Source: Streptomyces venezuelae (GTDB lineage: Bacteria > Actinomycetota > Actinomycetes > Streptomycetales > Streptomycetaceae). Taken from it: DNA of 64,000 nucleotides. Under the pieces are notes generated by a model that saw only the letters and a program-made list of their open reading frames with translations, did no database searches and was not told where the DNA came from. Position 1 is the first letter of the stretch. Each line of letters begins with the position of its first letter. The position numbers were made by a program, and so were the translations under genes. The stretch is from NCBI RefSeq assembly GCF_008642315.1, contig NZ_CP029192.1, forward strand, positions 7,068,001-7,132,000. The letters are read 5' to 3'. Below, piece after piece: positions 34,069 to 41,795 of this stretch.

Positions 34069-34284
34069 ATGACCCAGTCCCTCGTCAAACCGCAGAACAC
34101 CAACGCCTTCTACGGCCAGGCCGTGGCCTCCTTCGCGGTCTCCCTCGGCGCCGTCGCCGTCGGCATCGGCTACCTGGACGCCTCGGCGTGGGTGCGGGGC
34201 TTCCTCGCCATCGCCGTGCTCTACCTGACGACCTCCGCGTTCACCCTCGCCAAGGTGATCAGGGACCGGCAGGAGGCCCCCTGA
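34069..34284 (+). CDS. YiaA/YiaB family two-helix inner membrane protein
   Basis: 71 aa. Two hydrophobic helices (AVASFAVSLGAVAVGIGYL and FLAIAVLYLTTSAFTLAKVI) separated by DASAWVRG, preceded by NTNAFYGQ. This matches the small YiaA/YiaB domain proteins of unknown function. It sits alone between the acyl-CoA dehydrogenase and a TetR gene. No clear ribosome site other than the weak AAGCTG upstream. Confidence 0.85.
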   Translation: MTQSLVKPQNTNAFYGQAVASFAVSLGAVAVGIGYLDASAWVRGFLAIAVLYLTTSAFTLAKVIRDRQEAP

Positions 34285-34296
34285 GCCGCCCGGCGC

Positions 34297-34312
34297 GCTA
34301 AGCGCTTGCTCA
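34297..34312. promoter_or_regulatory. TetR operator GCTAAGCGCTTGCTCA (copy 1)
   Basis: CTAAGCGCTTGCTCA (34298-34312) lies 45 bases before the TetR ATG at 34357. An exact 15-base copy lies 45 bases before the MaoC gene. The core AAGCGCTT is palindromic. Confidence 0.75.
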
Positions 34313-34356
34313 CCGTCAGGGGTATGGTGTCCCTCCCGAACGGTGAAGGAGTGGAC

Positions 34357-34995
34357 ATGGGTACGGCGGAGGAGACGCCCGGCGAGGAGCAGCCGTGGGG
34401 CGAGGTCAGCCCCGACGCGGCCAGGCGGCTGCTGGTCGCCGCCGTCGAGGCCTTCGCCGAGCGCGGGTACCACGCGACGACGACCCGGGACATCGCGGGC
34501 CGCGCCGGCATGAGCCCCGCCGCGCTCTACATCCACTACAAGACGAAGGAAGAGCTGCTCCACCGCATCAGCAGGATCGGCCACGACAAGGCCCTGGCGA
34601 TCCTGCGGACCGCGGCGGACGGCGAGGGCGGCCCCGCCGAGCGCCTGGAGGCGGCCGTGCGGTCCTTCGTCGGCTGGCACGCCGCGCACCACACGACCGC
34701 CCGCGTCGTGCAGTACGAGCTGGACGCGCTCGGCGACGAGCACCGCACGGAGATCGTGGCGCTGCGCCGCAAGTCGGACGCGGCGGTGCGGGACATCATC
34801 AACGACGGTGTGCGGACGGGGGAGTTCGACGTACCCGACGTGCCGGGCACCACGCTCGCCGTCCTGTCGCTCTGCATCGACGTCGCCCGCTGGTTCAACG
34901 TGGCGGGGCACCGGACGCCCGACGAGGTCGGCGCGCTCTACGCCGACCTCGTGCTGCGGATGGTGGGCGCCCGGCCCGCGGAGCCTCAGAAGTAG
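34357..34995 (+). CDS. TetR family transcriptional regulator
   Basis: 212 aa. The ATG at 34357 (MGTAEETPG) has GAAGGAG with six-base spacing, better than the upstream in-frame starts at 34306 and 34324. The helix-turn-helix AARRLLVAAVEAFAERGYHATTTRDIAGRAGMSPAALYIHYKTKEELLHRIS is followed by the C-terminal ligand domain (RLEAAVRSFVGWHAAHHTTARVVQYELDAL). It converges with a MaoC dehydratase gene (10-bp overlap) that has the same operator, so it should regulate itself and the MaoC gene, probably responding to an acyl-CoA. Confidence 0.93.
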   Translation: MGTAEETPGEEQPWGEVSPDAARRLLVAAVEAFAERGYHATTTRDIAGRAGMSPAALYIHYKTKEELLHRISRIGHDKALAILRTAADGEGGPAERLEAAVRSFVGWHAAHHTTARVVQYELDALGDEHRTEIVALRRKSDAAVRDIINDGVRTGEFDVPDVPGTTLAVLSLCIDVARWFNVAGHRTPDEVGALYADLVLRMVGARPAEPQK

Positions 34996-35450
34996 TAGCG
35001 CGACACCGACTCCGCCACGCACGCGGGCTTGTCGCCGCCCTCGCGCTCCACGGTGACCTTGGCCGTCACCTGCACGCCGCCGTCCTTGGTCGGCGTGACG
35101 TCCGTGAGCACGGCGCTCGCGCGCAGCCTCGAGCCGACCGGCACGGGGGAGGGGAAGCGGACCTTCTCCGTGCCGTAGTTGAGGCCCATCTTCATGCCCT
35201 CGACCCGCATCGTCTGCGGCACCAGGATCGGCAGCAGCGACAGGGTCAGGTAGCCGTGCGCGATGGTCGTCCCGAAGGGGCCCTGCGCGGCCTTCTCCGC
35301 GTCCACGTGGATCCACTGGTGATCGCCGGTCGCCTCCGCGAAGAGGTCGATCCGCTTCTGGTCGATCTCCAGCCAGTCGCTGTACCCGAGCTGCTCGCCG
35401 ACACCGGCGCGCAGCTCCTCGGGCGACGTGAAGATCCTCGGCTCCGCCAT
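34986..35450 (-). CDS. MaoC family (R)-specific enoyl-CoA hydratase/dehydratase
   Basis: 154-aa hot-dog-fold protein. It carries the hydratase signature FAEATGDHQWIHVDAEKAAQGPFGTTIAHGYLTLSLLP (about 36-74) with the catalytic Asp and His. ATG at 35450. It hydrates trans-2-enoyl-CoA in beta-oxidation or polyester metabolism. Its promoter region carries TGAGCAAGCGCTTAG 45 bases upstream on its strand, the same element as before the convergent TetR gene. Confidence 0.94.
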   Translation of the reverse strand: MAEPRIFTSPEELRAGVGEQLGYSDWLEIDQKRIDLFAEATGDHQWIHVDAEKAAQGPFGTTIAHGYLTLSLLPILVPQTMRVEGMKMGLNYGTEKVRFPSPVPVGSRLRASAVLTDVTPTKDGGVQVTAKVTVEREGGDKPACVAESVSRYYF

Positions 35451-35466
35451 GTCCCTGGCCTCCTAG

Positions 35467-35496
35467 ACGTATGCAGACTCAGCACGTATGCAGACT
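35467..35496. repeat. Direct repeat ACGTATGCAGACT before MaoC and soxR
   Basis: The 13-mer ACGTATGCAGACT occurs exactly at 35467-35479 and 35484-35496 (period 17), ending at the CTAAGCG operator. It lies in the promoter region of the MaoC gene and could be a second regulatory site or a slippage product. Confidence 0.7.
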
Positions 35497-35509
35497 AAGC
35501 GCTTGCTCA
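35494..35509. promoter_or_regulatory. TetR operator CTAAGCGCTTGCTCA (copy 2)
   Basis: An exact copy (35495-35509) of the 15-base element at 34298-34312, 45 bases from the MaoC start. It is also 53 bases before the divergent soxR-type gene, which might be affected too. Confidence 0.75.
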
Positions 35510-35561
35510 GCATGGTGTGTGGGCCGACGCGTGTCAACGGACCAGCCAGTAGGTTTGGAGC

Positions 35562-36032
35562 GTGCATCAGATACCGGAGAAGGTTCACGAACTCACGGTC
35601 GGCCAGCTCGCCGACCGCAGCGGCGTCGCCGTGTCCGCCCTGCACTTCTACGAGTCCAAAGGCCTCATCACCAGCCGCCGCACCTCCGGCAACCAGCGCC
35701 GCTACCACCGGGACACGCTCCGCCGCGTCGCCTTCATCCGCGCCTCCCAGCGCGTCGGCATCCCGCTCTCCACGATCCGCGAGGCCCTGGACTCGCTCCC
35801 CGAGGAGCGCACGCCCAACCGCGAGGACTGGGCGCGCCTCTCGGAGGGCTGGCGCTCCGAGCTGGACAAGCGCATCAAGCAACTCGGCAGGCTGCGCGAC
35901 CACCTCACGGACTGCATCGGCTGCGGCTGTCTCTCCCTGGACACCTGCGTGCTCTCCAACCCCGACGACGTCTTCGGCGAGCGGCACAGCGGCTCCCGGC
36001 TCCTGGTGGACCGCGGCCCCCGGGACAAGTGA
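35562..36032 (+). CDS. soxR: Redox-sensitive MerR-type regulator SoxR
   Basis: 156 aa, GTG at 35562. The MerR helix-turn-helix ([56 protein letters not shown]) is followed by a dimerisation helix and the iron-sulfur cluster signature C118-X2-C121-X-C123-X5-C129 ([12 protein letters not shown]). This is the [2Fe-2S] SoxR pattern. In Streptomyces SoxR senses redox-active antibiotics rather than superoxide. No obvious target gene is next to it; targets are probably elsewhere. Confidence 0.96.
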   Translation: MHQIPEKVHELTVGQLADRSGVAVSALHFYESKGLITSRRTSGNQRRYHRDTLRRVAFIRASQRVGIPLSTIREALDSLPEERTPNREDWARLSEGWRSELDKRIKQLGRLRDHLTDCIGCGCLSLDTCVLSNPDDVFGERHSGSRLLVDRGPRDK

Positions 36033-36178
36033 CGTCCGCGGGGCCCCGTACATCCGGAGCTCACAAAACGGCGTGACCCCCGGAATTTCCCTGTGCTACG
36101 TCTGGCCGCAACCCGGCCCGGAGTACCAACGTGTGTTCTACGTAAGGAAGTACGTCGACGCAGAACGGGGGAGAGCCG

Positions 36179-36697
36179 ATGTCCGTCGCCATTTGCTCAT
36201 TGCTGTGGGACGCCGCCCGCCACGGACGGCAGACCGTCAAGTACGACAGTGACGGCTACCACCTGGTGCGCTTCCCGTACGCCGCGGGTGCCGAGTCCTA
36301 CGATCCGTGGCACATGCACGACCCGGCGAAGGGGTTCACGACCCCTTCGGAGTACCCGGACGCGCGCTCGGGGCTGATATGGCCCAGCCACGAGGGGTGG
36401 GGCCTGCTGTCCGCGATGGTCTTCTGGGAGCCCGACGCGAAGGCGACCGAGTTCCGCTCGCGGTACGTCCGTGACCCGCTCGGCCTCTCGACCGGGTACG
36501 ACTCGACCGCGACGACCGACTCCGCGCCGACCAGGGGAGGGCAGTACAGGACCTACCTCTGGCAGATGTTCGTGCACCCGGGCACGCCGCTCGGGCTGAA
36601 GGTCTCGGCACGCGGCGCGGGAGACGTGAAGCTCCGCACGCCGCTGATCCACGCCCAGTTCAAGCTGGCGATCCACACGGATGTGGTCACGCCCTGA
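36179..36697 (+). CDS. Hypothetical protein
   Basis: 172 aa, ATG at 36179 with GGGGGAGA six bases upstream. I do not recognise the family. It starts MSVAICSLLWDAARHGRQTVKYDSDGYHLVRFPYAAGAESYDPWHMHDP, then SGLIWPSHEGWGLLSAMVFWEPDA, and ends QFKLAIHTDVVTP. It is aromatic-rich, without a signal peptide or membrane helix, and has the look of a beta-rich soluble protein. It converges on the next gene with 12 bp between. Good codon usage and ribosome site support it as real. Confidence 0.75.
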   Translation: MSVAICSLLWDAARHGRQTVKYDSDGYHLVRFPYAAGAESYDPWHMHDPAKGFTTPSEYPDARSGLIWPSHEGWGLLSAMVFWEPDAKATEFRSRYVRDPLGLSTGYDSTATTDSAPTRGGQYRTYLWQMFVHPGTPLGLKVSARGAGDVKLRTPLIHAQFKLAIHTDVVTP

Positions 36698-36709
36698 CCG
36701 CGCCTTTCC

Positions 36710-37318
36710 TCACGCCGACACCAGCGGACGCAGCCGCCTCGCGCGCGCCCGGTCCACGGCGTCGGCCGTGAGGACCGGGCCGGGCACGACGATGCCGCAG
36801 CCCGTGCAGACCGCTCCCGACGACGGCTCGTGGGCCAGGCCGTGCTTCCAGGTGAGGGCGGTGTCCGCACAGACGGGGCAGGTCGTGCCCGGCTCCCTCT
36901 CCAGCGCCGCGATGAGCCGGCGAAGGACCTCGGCGAGGGGTTCGTCCGGGTGGATGTCGGGGTCGTCGCACCAGGCCACGCCGCATCCGCCCCAGGTGCA
37001 GCGGTGCCAGTCGTCGACGCTGCCCGGGCGCCTGAGCCCGTCGTGCTTCTCCTTGCGGCGGCGTTCGGCGAAGCCCGCCTCGTAGGCGAGCCACACCGCC
37101 CGTGCCGCTTCCAGTTCGTTCAGTGCCGCCACCAGCCGCACCGGGTCGGGCGACCTGTCCTCGGGCCCGAACCCCGCCCGGGCGCACAGATGGTCCCAGG
37201 TCGCCCGGTGGCCGTAGGGGGCGAACCTCTCCAGGCACTTGCGCAGCGAGTACCGCCGCAGTGCCAGGTCGCTCTTCGGATCACGCACCTGTCTCGCGAG
37301 ACTCCGGAATCCGGCCAT
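36710..37318 (-). CDS. Hypothetical zinc-ribbon-like protein
   Basis: 202 aa, ATG at 37318. Family not recognised. Helical N-terminal half (LARQVRDPKSDLALRRYSLRKCLERFAPYG, RLVAALNELEAARAVWLAYEAGFAERRRKEKHD). The C-terminal half holds several cysteine/histidine groups: HRCTWGGCGVAWCDDPDIH, then CPVCADTALTW and CTGCGIVVPG. The last two CXXC pairs could bind one zinc ion. A nucleic-acid- or protein-binding role is possible. Confidence 0.75.
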   Translation of the reverse strand: MAGFRSLARQVRDPKSDLALRRYSLRKCLERFAPYGHRATWDHLCARAGFGPEDRSPDPVRLVAALNELEAARAVWLAYEAGFAERRRKEKHDGLRRPGSVDDWHRCTWGGCGVAWCDDPDIHPDEPLAEVLRRLIAALEREPGTTCPVCADTALTWKHGLAHEPSSGAVCTGCGIVVPGPVLTADAVDRARARRLRPLVSA

Positions 37319-37621
37319 CGCCCTGCACCTCCGTCACACGTACTTCCGTACTGGTACCCGTGTTCCGCATTCCGCGGCGTCGATGTCGAACCGAGTCCAT
37401 CGAGTTCGTCACGACGTCGCCGAGTAGACGTATCGACACGCGATTCGGCTCCCTCATCGCGCGACCGTTTTTCGCCTGCCCGCACGAGCTGGGGTGATGC
37501 AGGCGCATGGGGGGCGCGTTGTGGTGATTCGGAAAAGGCGACGCTTGTTCATCTTTCACGATGGGCAACCCGCCAGTAGCCTCCGCCGCATCGGTCTTCC
37601 GCAGGAACCGGAGGAGCACCC
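37319..37621. other. 303-bp intergenic region before penicillin acylase
   Basis: No gene seen. It holds divergent promoter space for the zinc-ribbon-like gene and the acylase gene. Immediately before the acylase is TTCACG (about 37555) and, 16 bases on, TAGCCT, a weak promoter candidate. CAGGAACCGGAGGAGCACCC is its strong ribosome site. Confidence 0.5.
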
Positions 37622-40462
37622 ATGCGACGACGCATCGTCAGGCTCAGAACACTCACCGCGGGGGCGGCGCTCGCGCTCGGCGCCTCCCTGCTCGCGCCTC
37701 TGCCGGGCGCCGTCGCCGGCCCGAGGGAGCCGGCCCCGAAGGAGCGGTCCGCAGCCGAGGACACGGATTTCTGCGGGGGCCAGTGCGCGGACGTGCTGCC
37801 CCCCGGCGCCAACGGCAACGCCACGCTCGCCGAGATCCTCGCCCACCGTGTCTTCGGCACCCGACCCGCGCACGCCGACGACCAGTTGGGCCCCTACGAC
37901 AAACTCTCCTCCGGCTATCCGTCGCTCACCGACGACAAGCTCACCGAGTTCTTCGACGACGCCTCCTTCGGGGTGCCCGGCGACCAGGTCGCCTCGGTGA
38001 CCAAGCCGCGCGACGACGTGACGATCACCCGGGACAAGAAGTACGGCGTCCCGCACATCAAGGGCACCACGCGCTACGGCACCGAGTTCGGCGCGGGCTT
38101 CGCCGCCGGGCAGGACCGGCTCTGGCTCATCGACCTGTTCCGGCACATCGGGCGCGGCCGGCTCACCTCGTTCGCGGGCGGCGCCCCCGCCAACCAGGGC
38201 CTCGAACAGCAGTTCTGGCCGCAGGCCCCGTACACGGAGAAGGACCTGGAGAAGCAGGTCGAGTACATCAGGACGACCCAGGGCGAGCGCGGCAAGCAGG
38301 CCATGGAGGACGCGCAGGCCTACATCGACGGCCTCAACGCGTACCGCACCAAGTCGAAGAACGGCCGCTACTTCCCCGGTGAGTACGTCCTGACCGGCAA
38401 GATAGACGCGATCACCAACGTCGGCGAGATCGAACCCTTCAAGATCACCGACATGATCGCGCTGGCCTCCGTGGTCGGCGGGCTCTTCGGCAACGGCGGC
38501 GGCGGAGAGGTCGAGTCCGCCCTCTCCCTCCTGGAGTCCCAGAAGAAGTACGGCGTCGAGAAGGGCACGAAGGTCTGGGAGTCCTTCCGCGCCCGCAACG
38601 ACCCCGAGGCCGTCCAGACCATCCACGACGGCACGAGCTTCCCGTACGCGGGCAAGCCGGAGAAGGCGCGCGGCACCGCCATGCCCGACCCGGGCTCGGT
38701 CGAGCGCGAGCAGCTCGTGTACGACAAGGAGGGCGGCGCGAGGACCGGGGCCAAGGACCCGGTGAAGGCGCCGAAGAAGCTGAAGCCGGCGCAGGGCATG
38801 TACGACAAGGGCGTCCTGCCCGCGGACCTGTTCCGGGCCGACGGCCATAAGAAGGGCATGTCCAACGCCCTGCTCGTCTCCGGGAAGCACACCGCGAGCG
38901 GCAACCCCGTCGCCGTCTTCGGCCCGCAGACCGGCTACTTCGCACCGCAGCTCCTCATGCAGCAGGAGCTCCAGGGTCCCGGCATCAGCGCGCGAGGCGT
39001 CTCCTTCGCGGGCGTCGGCATGTACGTCCAGCTGGGGCGCGGCCAGGACTACGCCTGGTCGGCCACGTCAGCCGGGCAGGACATCACCGACACGTACGCC
39101 GTGGAGCTGTGCGAGCCGGGCGGGGGAGCCCCCACGAAGCAGTCGGCCGGTTACCTGTACCGCGGCACCTGCACACCCATGGAGAAGATGGAGCGCGAGA
39201 ACGCCTGGAAGCCGACCGTCGCCGACTCCACGGCCGCGGGCTCCTACCGCATGCAGGTCTTCCGCACGAAGTACGGCATCGTCACGCACCGCGCGAGCGT
39301 CGACGGCAAACCCGTCGCGTACGTCTCGCTGCGTTCCACCTACCGCCACGAGGCCGACTCCATCATCGGCTTCCAGATGCTGAACGACCCCACGTACGTC
39401 AAGGACTCCGCGACGTTCAAGAAGGCCGCGCAGAACATCAGCTACGCCTTCAACTGGTTCTACGCCGACTCGCGCGACATCGCGTACTACAACAGCGGCG
39501 CCAACCCCGAGCGCGCCGAAAGCGTCGATCCGGCCCTGCCGGTCAGGGCCCAACAGGACCTCGAATGGAGCGACTTCGACCCCGAGGACAACACCTCGGC
39601 GCAGACCCCGCCCGCCGAGCACCCGCAGTCCGTCAACCAGGACTACTACATCTCCTGGAACAACAAGCAGGCCAAGGACTTCAGCACGGCCGGTCTCGGC
39701 GTCAGCGCGGTGCACCGCGGCGACCTGCTCGACGGGCGCGTCAAGAAGCTCACCGAGGAGGGCGGCGTCACCCGCGCCTCGCTCACCCAGGCCATGTCCG
39801 AGGCCGCCGTCACCGACCTGCGCGGCGAACAGGTGCTGCCGGAGCTCCTGAAGGTGCTGCGCAGCAAGCCGGTCACCGACCCGCAGCTGGCCAAGGCCGT
39901 CCAGCAGCTGGAGGCCTGGCGGGCCGCGGGTGCCCAGCGCAACCAGACGGCGGCGGGCTCCAAGACGTACGCCCACCCCGACGCCGTGCGCATCATGGAC
40001 GCCTGGTGGCCGCGGCTGGTCCGGGCCGAGTTCGAGCCGGGCCTCGGCAAGGAGCTGTACGCCGCCCTCACCTCCCAGCTCGCCACCGACGAGGCACCCT
40101 CCGCCGGGCACGGGCCGACGGGGGCGCACGCCGGATCGGCGTTCCAGTACGGCTGGTGGGGCTATGCCGACAAGGACCTGCGCAAGGTCCTCGGGCAGCC
40201 GGTGAAGGGCGAGCTCGCCGACACCTACTGCGGCGGCGGCAAGCTCGACGCCTGCCGCGACGCCCTGCTCACCGCCCTCGGGCAGGCCGTCGCCGAGCCG
40301 GCCGCCGAGGTCTATCCCGGTGACGACTCGTGCAAGGCGGGCGACCAGTGGTGCGCGGACTCCGTCATCCACCGGGCGCTCGGCGGCATCACGCACAAGC
40401 CGATCCAGTGGCAGAACCGCCCGACGTACCAGCAGGTCGTCGAGTTCCCCCGCCACCGGTAG
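37622..40462 (+). CDS. Secreted penicillin acylase family N-terminal nucleophile hydrolase
   Basis: 946-aa precursor. The signal peptide is about residues 1-33 (LTAGAALALGASLLAPLPGAVAG). The alpha-subunit region starts near VTITRDKKYGVPHIKG and GAGFAAGQDRLWLIDLFRH. Self-cleavage is expected before Ser414 (HKKGM-SNALLVSGKHTASGNPVAVFGPQTGY), which becomes the beta-subunit N-terminal nucleophile. FNWFYADSRDIAYYNSGANPERA and ISWNNKQAKDF are family-typical beta-subunit segments. Family members hydrolyse amide bonds in beta-lactams, acyl-homoserine lactones or lipopeptides; the substrate here is unknown. Ribosome site GGAGGAG is well placed. Four cysteines near the N-terminus and C-terminus fit an exported protein. 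Confidence 0.95.
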   Translation: MRRRIVRLRTLTAGAALALGASLLAPLPGAVAGPREPAPKERSAAEDTDFCGGQCADVLPPGANGNATLAEILAHRVFGTRPAHADDQLGPYDKLSSGYPSLTDDKLTEFFDDASFGVPGDQVASVTKPRDDVTITRDKKYGVPHIKGTTRYGTEFGAGFAAGQDRLWLIDLFRHIGRGRLTSFAGGAPANQGLEQQFWPQAPYTEKDLEKQVEYIRTTQGERGKQAMEDAQAYIDGLNAYRTKSKNGRYFPGEYVLTGKIDAITNVGEIEPFKITDMIALASVVGGLFGNGGGGEVESALSLLESQKKYGVEKGTKVWESFRARNDPEAVQTIHDGTSFPYAGKPEKARGTAMPDPGSVEREQLVYDKEGGARTGAKDPVKAPKKLKPAQGMYDKGVLPADLFRADGHKKGMSNALLVSGKHTASGNPVAVFGPQTGYFAPQLLMQQELQGPGISARGVSFAGVGMYVQLGRGQDYAWSATSAGQDITDTYAVELCEPGGGAPTKQSAGYLYRGTCTPMEKMERENAWKPTVADSTAAGSYRMQVFRTKYGIVTHRASVDGKPVAYVSLRSTYRHEADSIIGFQMLNDPTYVKDSATFKKAAQNISYAFNWFYADSRDIAYYNSGANPERAESVDPALPVRAQQDLEWSDFDPEDNTSAQTPPAEHPQSVNQDYYISWNNKQAKDFSTAGLGVSAVHRGDLLDGRVKKLTEEGGVTRASLTQAMSEAAVTDLRGEQVLPELLKVLRSKPVTDPQLAKAVQQLEAWRAAGAQRNQTAAGSKTYAHPDAVRIMDAWWPRLVRAEFEPGLGKELYAALTSQLATDEAPSAGHGPTGAHAGSAFQYGWWGYADKDLRKVLGQPVKGELADTYCGGGKLDACRDALLTALGQAVAEPAAEVYPGDDSCKAGDQWCADSVIHRALGGITHKPIQWQNRPTYQQVVEFPRHR

Positions 40463-40474
40463 GCCGCATGCGCG

Positions 40475-41740
40475 TCAGGACCGGGCGATCCGCCCCGCGG
40501 CGAACACGACGCGTGCCAGCTCCTCGTGGCACACGTCGCTGTGCGCGCCGGAGGGCGGACCGCCCCGGCGCACCACCGACGCCGCGTCGATGCTGACGCA
40601 GCCCTTGGCCGGCACCTTCTCGCCGAGCTTGATGCGCTTGGTGCCGGCCACGGACCGGACGCCGTTGTAGCCGATGGCGCCCCACCGCTCCCACAGGTTC
40701 AGGAAGCTCGACGAGTCCCCGGCCAGTTTCGACGCGAGGGGGTACATGCGGCCGAGGGCGTCGTCGTGGTGCGAGTAGCAGGAGACCAGCGGCCCGTCGA
40801 TCCGCTTCTGCATGCCGTGCAGCGCCCCGCCGCGTGACTTGTCGTGCGGCAGCCGCTCGGCGAACGTGTAGTGCGAGAAGGCGCCTTGCAGGAGCGTCAC
40901 CGACTTCACCGCGCGCACGTCGGCGGGCATCCCGCGCAGCGCGTACGACACGAGCCTGCCGCCGAAGCTGTGGCCGATGAGGTGCACCCGCACCCTCGGC
41001 ACGTCCGCGGCGAGCAGACCGATGGCGGGCCCGAGCCCCAGCTGGCCGACGGCGCCCGCACGGCGCTTCATCGCGTAGTACGTGCCTTGGCGCAGCAGTT
41101 CGTACGCGCCGTCCCACAGTCGGTTGCGCAGGTCGCTGAGGAGCAGGGGCCGGCCGGTGTCCGCGCGTGCGGCGGCGAACACCTCGCAGACCTTGACCGC
41201 GTCGTCGGTGAGCATGGCGGGCTCGCCCGCCCCGGTGTCCTGGCCGAAGTGCCGGGCCGGATGGGTCTCGCGCAGGGACACCAGCTCGCGCACGTGGCGC
41301 CCGAACTCATAGACGCGGGTCGGTACTTCGGAGCGCTCGGCGAGCAGTTCGGCGATCCGGTCGAGGGTCGTGGCGTGGTCGGGGAAGGCGCGGTCGAGCG
41401 CCTCCCGGGTGGTCGCGTCGAGGACGGGCTCGCCCGGCGGGGTGGCGGCGACGGGCGCGGCCGACGGGTCGAAGTCGGGGATGGGTTCGTCGGGGAAGCG
41501 GATCGCGGGCCACAGCACTCCCACGTAGCCGAGGCGCACGTCCGTGCCCGCGAGATCCTGGCAGGGGCCGAAGAAACGCCCGTACAGCTTCCGGGCGTCC
41601 TTCTTCTCGTTGTTCCAGCCGTGCGCGAAGACCAGCAGATCGGTGACGCGTTCGCGTTCCGTGCCGGACAGCAGCTGCGCGCGCTGCTCGGTGTCGACGT
41701 CGCCGTCGGCGTCGAAGGTCAATTCCCAGTAGGGCTCCAC
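40475..41740 (-). CDS. Alpha/beta-hydrolase fold protein (putative serine hydrolase)
   Basis: 421 aa, GTG at 41740. The nucleophile elbow GHSFGGRLVSYALRG lies near residue 260 (VRVHLIGHSFGG). LLVFAHGWNNEKKDARKLYGRFFG near 35-58 is the oxyanion-region segment of a cytosolic hydrolase. The acid and His of the triad are probably in the C-terminal third (CYSHHDDALGRM). No signal peptide. It converges on the penicillin acylase gene with 12 bp between. Substrate unknown. Confidence 0.85.
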   Translation of the reverse strand: MEPYWELTFDADGDVDTEQRAQLLSGTERERVTDLLVFAHGWNNEKKDARKLYGRFFGPCQDLAGTDVRLGYVGVLWPAIRFPDEPIPDFDPSAAPVAATPPGEPVLDATTREALDRAFPDHATTLDRIAELLAERSEVPTRVYEFGRHVRELVSLRETHPARHFGQDTGAGEPAMLTDDAVKVCEVFAAARADTGRPLLLSDLRNRLWDGAYELLRQGTYYAMKRRAGAVGQLGLGPAIGLLAADVPRVRVHLIGHSFGGRLVSYALRGMPADVRAVKSVTLLQGAFSHYTFAERLPHDKSRGGALHGMQKRIDGPLVSCYSHHDDALGRMYPLASKLAGDSSSFLNLWERWGAIGYNGVRSVAGTKRIKLGEKVPAKGCVSIDAASVVRRGGPPSGAHSDVCHEELARVVFAAGRIARS

Positions 41741-41795
41741 GCCGGTATGGTCCTGCCGCCCGGGCCACCTGGCCAGATGCGCGGCAGGGGCGCGT

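Noticed and set aside
32821..35316. 831-codon leftward open frame across several real genes
   Set aside because: It spans the acyl-CoA dehydrogenase, YiaA-like and TetR genes on the opposite strand; composition is that of a third-position-GC shadow.
37281..37619. 112-codon leftward frame in the acylase upstream region
   Set aside because: It overlaps the start of the zinc-ribbon-like gene out of frame and has no ribosome site or family features.
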